NCBI RefSeq assembly: GCF_004379255.2
Contig: NC_056047.1
Location: forward strand, 28,720,293 to 28,784,292
Length of the DNA stretch: 64,000 nt
DNA from: Salvia splendens
Taxonomy: Eukaryota; Streptophyta; Magnoliopsida; Lamiales; Lamiaceae
Direction: 5' to 3'
Part shown: positions 60,346 to 64,000 of the stretch, in pieces
How the letters are laid out: every line of letters begins with the position of its first letter
Position numbering within the stretch: the stretch's first letter is position 1
Made by a program: the position numbers and the translations under genes
Notes under the pieces: generated by a model
Told to the model about the DNA's origin: nothing
Databases searched by the model: none
Seen by the model: only the letters and a program-made list of their open reading frames with translations

Positions 60346-61069
60346 CCCACCTAGCTAGCAAACGTCAATTCTCACTTATGTTTTGTTTGTTTTATGCATT
60401 TTATAATGTACATATTTATCGTTTTAATGTAAAGTAACCTTAAGATTATTTGAAAAGTAAATTTTTTGATGTCCAACTGATTCAAGTATTTTTTTATATT
60501 TTGTTTTATCTTAAGGTTTTGAATAATTGAAGCATATAATGTAATTTAGATGTATGCTTGTAAATGAGTAAGTGCGGATTTTTTTTAAATGGGCATCAAT
60601 ATCATACATTATTTGTTTGGAAATGCTACATTATTTTATTGATGCTCATACATTAAGTCTAACACGAACATTAAATCAAACACGAACTTCGATTTCTGAG
60701 TTGGTACTATGACCTAGCCCCAAGGATAGCTTAACCCAACAAGTTCTGCCACTTCGTCATACTCCATTTCTACACGCATTTCTTGCTGCAAACAGTGTGC
60801 TAATGCAATGGGCATGTCATCGTTGAAGTCGTCATCGTAATCGACTATGACCCTCTTTGTACCTATTCAGAAACATATACATTTATTAATTAAAATTGTA
60901 CATTACTAACTACTACAATATTACATTACATATTAACAACGTAACTCAAAAATTGTGTTAATGCAATCCAAATGTATTACAAGCAGTAATGTAGCACGTC
61001 ATAATGACATAATGTACAAATTTGGTTAAATAATGTACACTTGTCTAATGTAACAGATATATTCCAACC
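60346..61069. other. Carrier-element DNA with many AATGTA motifs
   Basis: AT-rich sequence holding one possible captured exon (60,714-60,862). Otherwise nothing is supported. Confidence 0.5.
60714..60862 (-). pseudogene. Possible captured terminal exon, acidic protein
   Basis: On the minus strand an AG acceptor (CTGAATAG) is followed by 48 codons starting TKRVIVDYDDDFNDDMP, including QQEMRVEMEYDEVAELVGL, to a stop at 60,714. Its composition and codon use look gene-like and unlike the neighbouring AT-rich DNA. The family was not recognised. It may be a fragment of a host gene carried by the mobile element. Confidence 0.45.
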
Positions 61070-61558
61070 TTAGAGCATGCGCAGCGGTGGCGTCCGTCGC
61101 CACCGCCGTCCGCGCCGCTGGCACGGACGCCATCCGCCGCCGCTGCGCTCGCGCCGCTGGCACGGCGCTGCTCGATGTATCGAGCACGTCCGTGCCAGCG
61201 GACGCACACGTGGCGCGCTCCCATTCATCAACGGCTCGACCGTTGCATTTAAACATTTTTATATATATTTTTTTAAAAAAATCGGTTTTTTATTAAAAAA
61301 ACCGATAAAAAATTAAAAAAAAATTTCACTTCCCCAAAAAAATATATCCGTTTATAACCGTTTTTTACATCTTTTTAAAATTTTTTTTCATTTTTTTACC
61401 CCAAAAATACACACTTTCATCTATAAATACCCCCAATTTCACCCCAAAAATTCACATCAAACTACACAACTCTCATCATCATTCTCCAATATCCATTCTC
61501 ATCTCCATTCTCTCATATCCATTTTCATCTTCATTCTCTCATACCCTACAACATCACT

Positions 61559-62536
61559 ATGTCCGGCCAAGACGATAACCCTTCGGGCTCCCACGGTTGG
61601 AACCCCGAATGGTTCGGTTCACAACCGTTTCCTAGTCCGGAAACGGAATATTCGGCCCCTCCTCAAACCCAAGATTCGGCCGTTCCGGGTGGCTACCGTC
61701 CATACCCAATCGACGACCAAGGTGCCTCCGAAGGGCGCTACGGGTGGACACCGGAGCCTAGGCATTGCGCCCCTTCCCAAATGCCGATTCCTCCATCACG
61801 CGCCGGTGTCCGCACACCGTACTCACCGGCGGAGATGGAAAGATTGTTCAAGGCGTACTTGGAAATCTCCGAAGATGCGGTGGTTGGAACGAACCAATCC
61901 GGCGATCACTTTTGGTGGCGCGTCTCTAGCCGGTACAATGCAAACCGGCCGCCCGGAACGATCGAGCGCAACGAGAGTATGGTGCGTAACTGCATCTGCC
62001 GAGCCAACGAAGAAATTGGCAAGTTCAATGGCTATTTCATCCAGGAGTCCCGGAATGCCGGGAGCGGCCGAAGCGAGGTCGACATCATCACCGCCGCGCT
62101 GAGCACCTACCAATCCATGAACGGTAAGTCGTTCAAATATCTTTGGCAGGAGACGCGGACGCACCCGAAGTATAAGGGAGGCATAACATCCTCCTCTAGC
62201 GGCTCCTCCAAACGATCAAGGTCGGTAGCCCTATCCGACTCCGGCTCGGAAGAAGTGGCTAGCCAACTCGCCGGAGCTAACTTGGGTAGCCCCGACGCCG
62301 GACCGAGCGGTTCCCAACGCCGCCCCCAAGGAAGGAAGAAGGCGGCGGCCAACCGTCGTCGCGGCTCGACTCCCGAAGCCACTCCCGAAGCCGCTCCCGC
62401 TCCCTATGTGCCACCTCCACCCCCGAACAACTCGCTGTGGATGCTCTTAAGCCAACTCAATATGGCCGATAGGTCATCTATGACCCCCACGCAACTTGAA
62501 ACACACGAGACCATGATAAAAGGTCTCCAAAAATAA
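61559..62536 (+). CDS. Harbinger ORF1-like Myb/SANT domain protein
   Basis: The intact frame has 325 codons. The N-terminus (residues 1-85) is Pro/Ser-rich. A Myb/SANT-like segment follows (about 88-160), with TPYSPAEMERLFKAYLEISE, GDHFWWRVSSRYN and RNCICRANEEIGKFNGYF. Next come DIITAALSTYQ ... FKYLWQE (about 175-198), a Ser-rich linker, a basic RRPQGRKKAAANRRR stretch, and a C-terminal helix (SSMTPTQLETHETM). In PIF/Harbinger elements ORF1 binds transposon ends or recruits the transposase to the nucleus. Similar proteins are often annotated in plants as NAM-associated or 'glutathione S-transferase T3-like', names that do not reflect function. It starts at a good ATG (CACTATGTCC) after a TATA-like CTATAAATAC near 61,421. 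Its full-length frame suggests it is recent or still used. Confidence 0.8.
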   Translation: MSGQDDNPSGSHGWNPEWFGSQPFPSPETEYSAPPQTQDSAVPGGYRPYPIDDQGASEGRYGWTPEPRHCAPSQMPIPPSRAGVRTPYSPAEMERLFKAYLEISEDAVVGTNQSGDHFWWRVSSRYNANRPPGTIERNESMVRNCICRANEEIGKFNGYFIQESRNAGSGRSEVDIITAALSTYQSMNGKSFKYLWQETRTHPKYKGGITSSSSGSSKRSRSVALSDSGSEEVASQLAGANLGSPDAGPSGSQRRPQGRKKAAANRRRGSTPEATPEAAPAPYVPPPPPNNSLWMLLSQLNMADRSSMTPTQLETHETMIKGLQK

Positions 62537-62569
62537 TTAGGGTTGATCCCGCCGGATGCGTAGTCTTAT

Positions 62570-62700
62570 TAGGAGTTTAATTATGTAATTTTTAATTTTT
62601 AGGATTTTAATTATGTAATTTTTAATTTTAAGGAGTTTAATTATGTAATTTTTAATTTTTAGGATTTTAATTATGTATTTTTTAATTTTATTTGTAATTT
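62570..62700. repeat. Four ~31-bp repeats after Harbinger ORF1
   Basis: TTTAATTATGTAATTTTTAA and close variants occur four times, preceded alternately by AGGAG and AGGAT. Within the Harbinger element. Confidence 0.9.
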
Positions 62701-63136
62701 GTAATATTTATTATGGTTTTTAAATGGATTTTAATATTATGGAAATGTTATTGTTTAATTGAATTTTATATTAATTGTGCTCGTCCTTGCGGAAGAGCAC
62801 AGTTGTGGGTGTTGTGCTCTTGCCAGAGAGCAGGCATGAATAGTACCGCCCGGGCCCACAACCGTGCCGCTGGCAAGAGCACGGTTGTGGATGCTCTTAT
62901 GAAGTAGATAATGTAATGCATATAATGTATTAATGTATACACACAATAAAGTTGCACATCAGATGGAAATAAAGTAGTAATTTGCTTAAATAATGTAGAA
63001 CATCAGACATTGTTATCTCGTGAAATGTTTAATGTATCCTAAAATGTGTATGAATATAACAGACGATATTATAACAAACAATAATGTACGTTTTTATTAA
63101 ATAATGTATAAATGCCCATAGTGCTAAAACATTCGA

Positions 63137-63220
63137 TCACAAGTATTTTGGCTTCCTTGGCTCTTGGATGGTCGTCTTCTCTTCACCATTTTTAGAATTT
63201 CCTTCCTCTTTAGGATGCTC
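63137..63220 (-). pseudogene. Possible captured exon fragment
   Basis: The minus strand is open for 27 codons (EHPKEEGNSKNGEEKTTIQE...) to a TGA at 63,137. Hydrophilic, Lys/Glu-rich. Support is weak on its own; its place beside two other such fragments is what makes it notable. Confidence 0.3.
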
Positions 63221-63534
63221 TAGTAATGATGTATGATCTTGTAAATTGATTCGCAATTTCATAGAAATACACAACTATGCATTGCAAATGATCAGACTAA
63301 CTCTATCAAGATTCGGTTTTAACGAAAATGGTACTATTCAATACTAAGTAAATTCAGCAAACAGAAACCCAATAAACCAAAGCCAAAAATGTTCGACGCA
63401 TTTCAGCCGAATGTTGACATAAGGTTTCACAATAATGTAAATCAGCAATCAAAATCAGTTTTCCCAATGTAGAATCGACTAAATGTTGACTGAATATTAC
63501 CTTATTTCTGACGAAGGAGTGAAAGGCTGTGCGA

Positions 63535-63790
63535 TTAGCGATGGCCGAACTTCACCAAACATGGAGATGATGGAAATCTGTCTTTGAACGATTGACCATC
63601 ATCGTTAGGCGGAGAATCGGAAGTAACTGAAGGCTTTTTGAGTTCAGAGCGGCGGTTAGAGTTTTTCGCAGAAGAAAAGAGGGAGAAGTGGGAATGTGTA
63701 TCGTCGCTGAAATTAATCTCCCTTGAATCTTGGACATGCCGTTCAGAAACTGATACAAATTTGTTGTTGATTCCGATTTTACCCTTTGTA
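63535..63790 (-). pseudogene. Possible captured exon fragment, Ser-rich
   Basis: The minus strand is open through KIGINNKFVSVSERHVQD, SDDTHSHFSLFSSAKNSNRR and SVTSDSPPNDDGQSFKDRF to a stop at 63,535. No in-frame ATG was found. A donor-like GTAATA follows the stop by about 35 bases. The family was not recognised; another frame (63,552-63,758) has an ATG but biased composition. Confidence 0.35.
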
Positions 63791-63914
63791 GAAAAATGCT
63801 ACAATAATGTAGTTCGATCCTTTTTTATCACATCCATCATATTAATACATCCAAGGCCTTATATTAATGTTGTGTATAACACTAAAGGGGTGTTAGGACC
63901 CTAACGCTCCCCTT

Positions 63915-64000
63915 TATTTATATAATACTAATACTAATAATAATTGTGAGAGAAATTGTAACTGCAACTCTGAAAATGAACTTCAATTTTAATGTCATTA
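63915..64000. repeat. Resumption of the tandem array unit 4
   Basis: TTGTGAGAGAAATTGTAACTGCAACTCTGAAAATGAACTTC matches the segment that should follow 42,084 in the tandem unit (compare 39,966-40,010 and 40,926-40,972). The unit continues beyond the window. Confidence 0.8.

Larger units (their letters stand above)
61073..62896 (+). mobile_element. PIF/Harbinger-like element carrying ORF1 only
   Basis: The 1,824-bp element has the 3-bp TSD TTA (61,070-61,072 and 62,897-62,899) and related ends GAGCATGCGCAGC and GGTTGTGGATGCTC. The GC-rich termini contain CGCCGCTGGCACGG-like inverted repeats. It encodes an intact ORF1 protein but no DDE transposase, so it would depend on another element. Confidence 0.87.
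42085..63914. mobile_element. Composite 21.8-kb insertion in the tandem array
   Basis: Array unit 4 stops at 42,084 and continues after about 63,923, and TATTTATA occurs on both sides (42,077-42,084 and 63,915-63,922). Taking out the Tat, Athila and Harbinger elements leaves a ~3.3-kb carrier (42,085-42,095, 52,487-53,261, 59,596-61,072, 62,897-63,914). The right end is a hairpin-like AAAGGGGTGTTAGGA/CCCTAACGCTCCCC. The class is unresolved (non-TIR MULE or Helitron are possible); the 8-bp repeat is in AT-rich DNA and is weak evidence. Confidence 0.45.
62900..63914. other. Right segment of the carrier element
   Basis: AT-rich with AATGTA motifs to about 63,110, then gene-fragment-like DNA (63,137-63,800), then a hairpin-like end at 63,886-63,914. 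Confidence 0.45.

Noticed and set aside
62106..62382. Minus-strand 91-codon frame in Harbinger ORF1
   Set aside because: Complement of a GC-rich coding region; the plus frame has the domain features.

Overview
The window looks like nuclear DNA of a flowering plant, probably a eudicot. The evidence is a spliced gene closely resembling Arabidopsis ABCG21, plant-type Copia, Athila and Tat retrotransposons, Stowaway and PIF/Harbinger elements, and a plant-type SINE. The species cannot be named from sequence alone. Only one convincing host gene is present. Almost everything else is nested mobile DNA, much of it bounded exactly by target-site duplications (TSDs).

1-25,100: a decayed Copia element on the plus strand (gag, protease and integrase at about 9,000-10,896; reverse transcriptase and RNase H at 21,659-23,231; 3' LTR from 24,679) is broken up by later insertions. 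These are a 9.07-kb minus-strand Copia-type element (10,897-19,968, TSD TAGGG), a Stowaway MITE (22,606-22,869, TSD TA), a solo LTR (23,237-24,595, TSD AATAC) and an LTR-like block next to a (TA)29 tract. A 12,020-bp segment (8,193-20,212) is tandemly repeated: bases 1-8,192 are its almost identical upstream neighbour, cut by the window edge.

25,100-31,500: a complete five-exon minus-strand ABCG half-transporter gene (ABCG21-like, 651 aa), with a foldback MITE in intron 3, then intergenic DNA with small MITEs.

31,500-42,084: a giant solo LTR (31,927-36,640, TSD TAACA) containing a PIF/Harbinger element; a related LTR in inverted orientation ending at 38,422; and a ~1-kb tandem array of four units carrying foldback arms, long trinucleotide microsatellites and a two-part tRNA-like SINE.

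42,085-63,914: about 21.8 kb interrupts the fourth array unit. The carrier is a ~3.3-kb element of unknown class that seems to hold gene fragments. Into it went a young Tat-lineage Ty3/gypsy element (42,096-52,481, TSD TATTC), an internally deleted Athila element (53,262-59,595) with an opposite-strand Athila 3' end inside it, and a PIF/Harbinger element with only ORF1 (61,073-62,896, TSD TTA). The tandem unit resumes at about 63,923.

The most interesting features are in the Tat element. Gag-protease and pol share one frame, separated by a single UAG followed by CAAUCA, which matches the plant-virus leaky-stop context. Its 3' part also carries an antisense gene whose frame stays open across two predicted introns.
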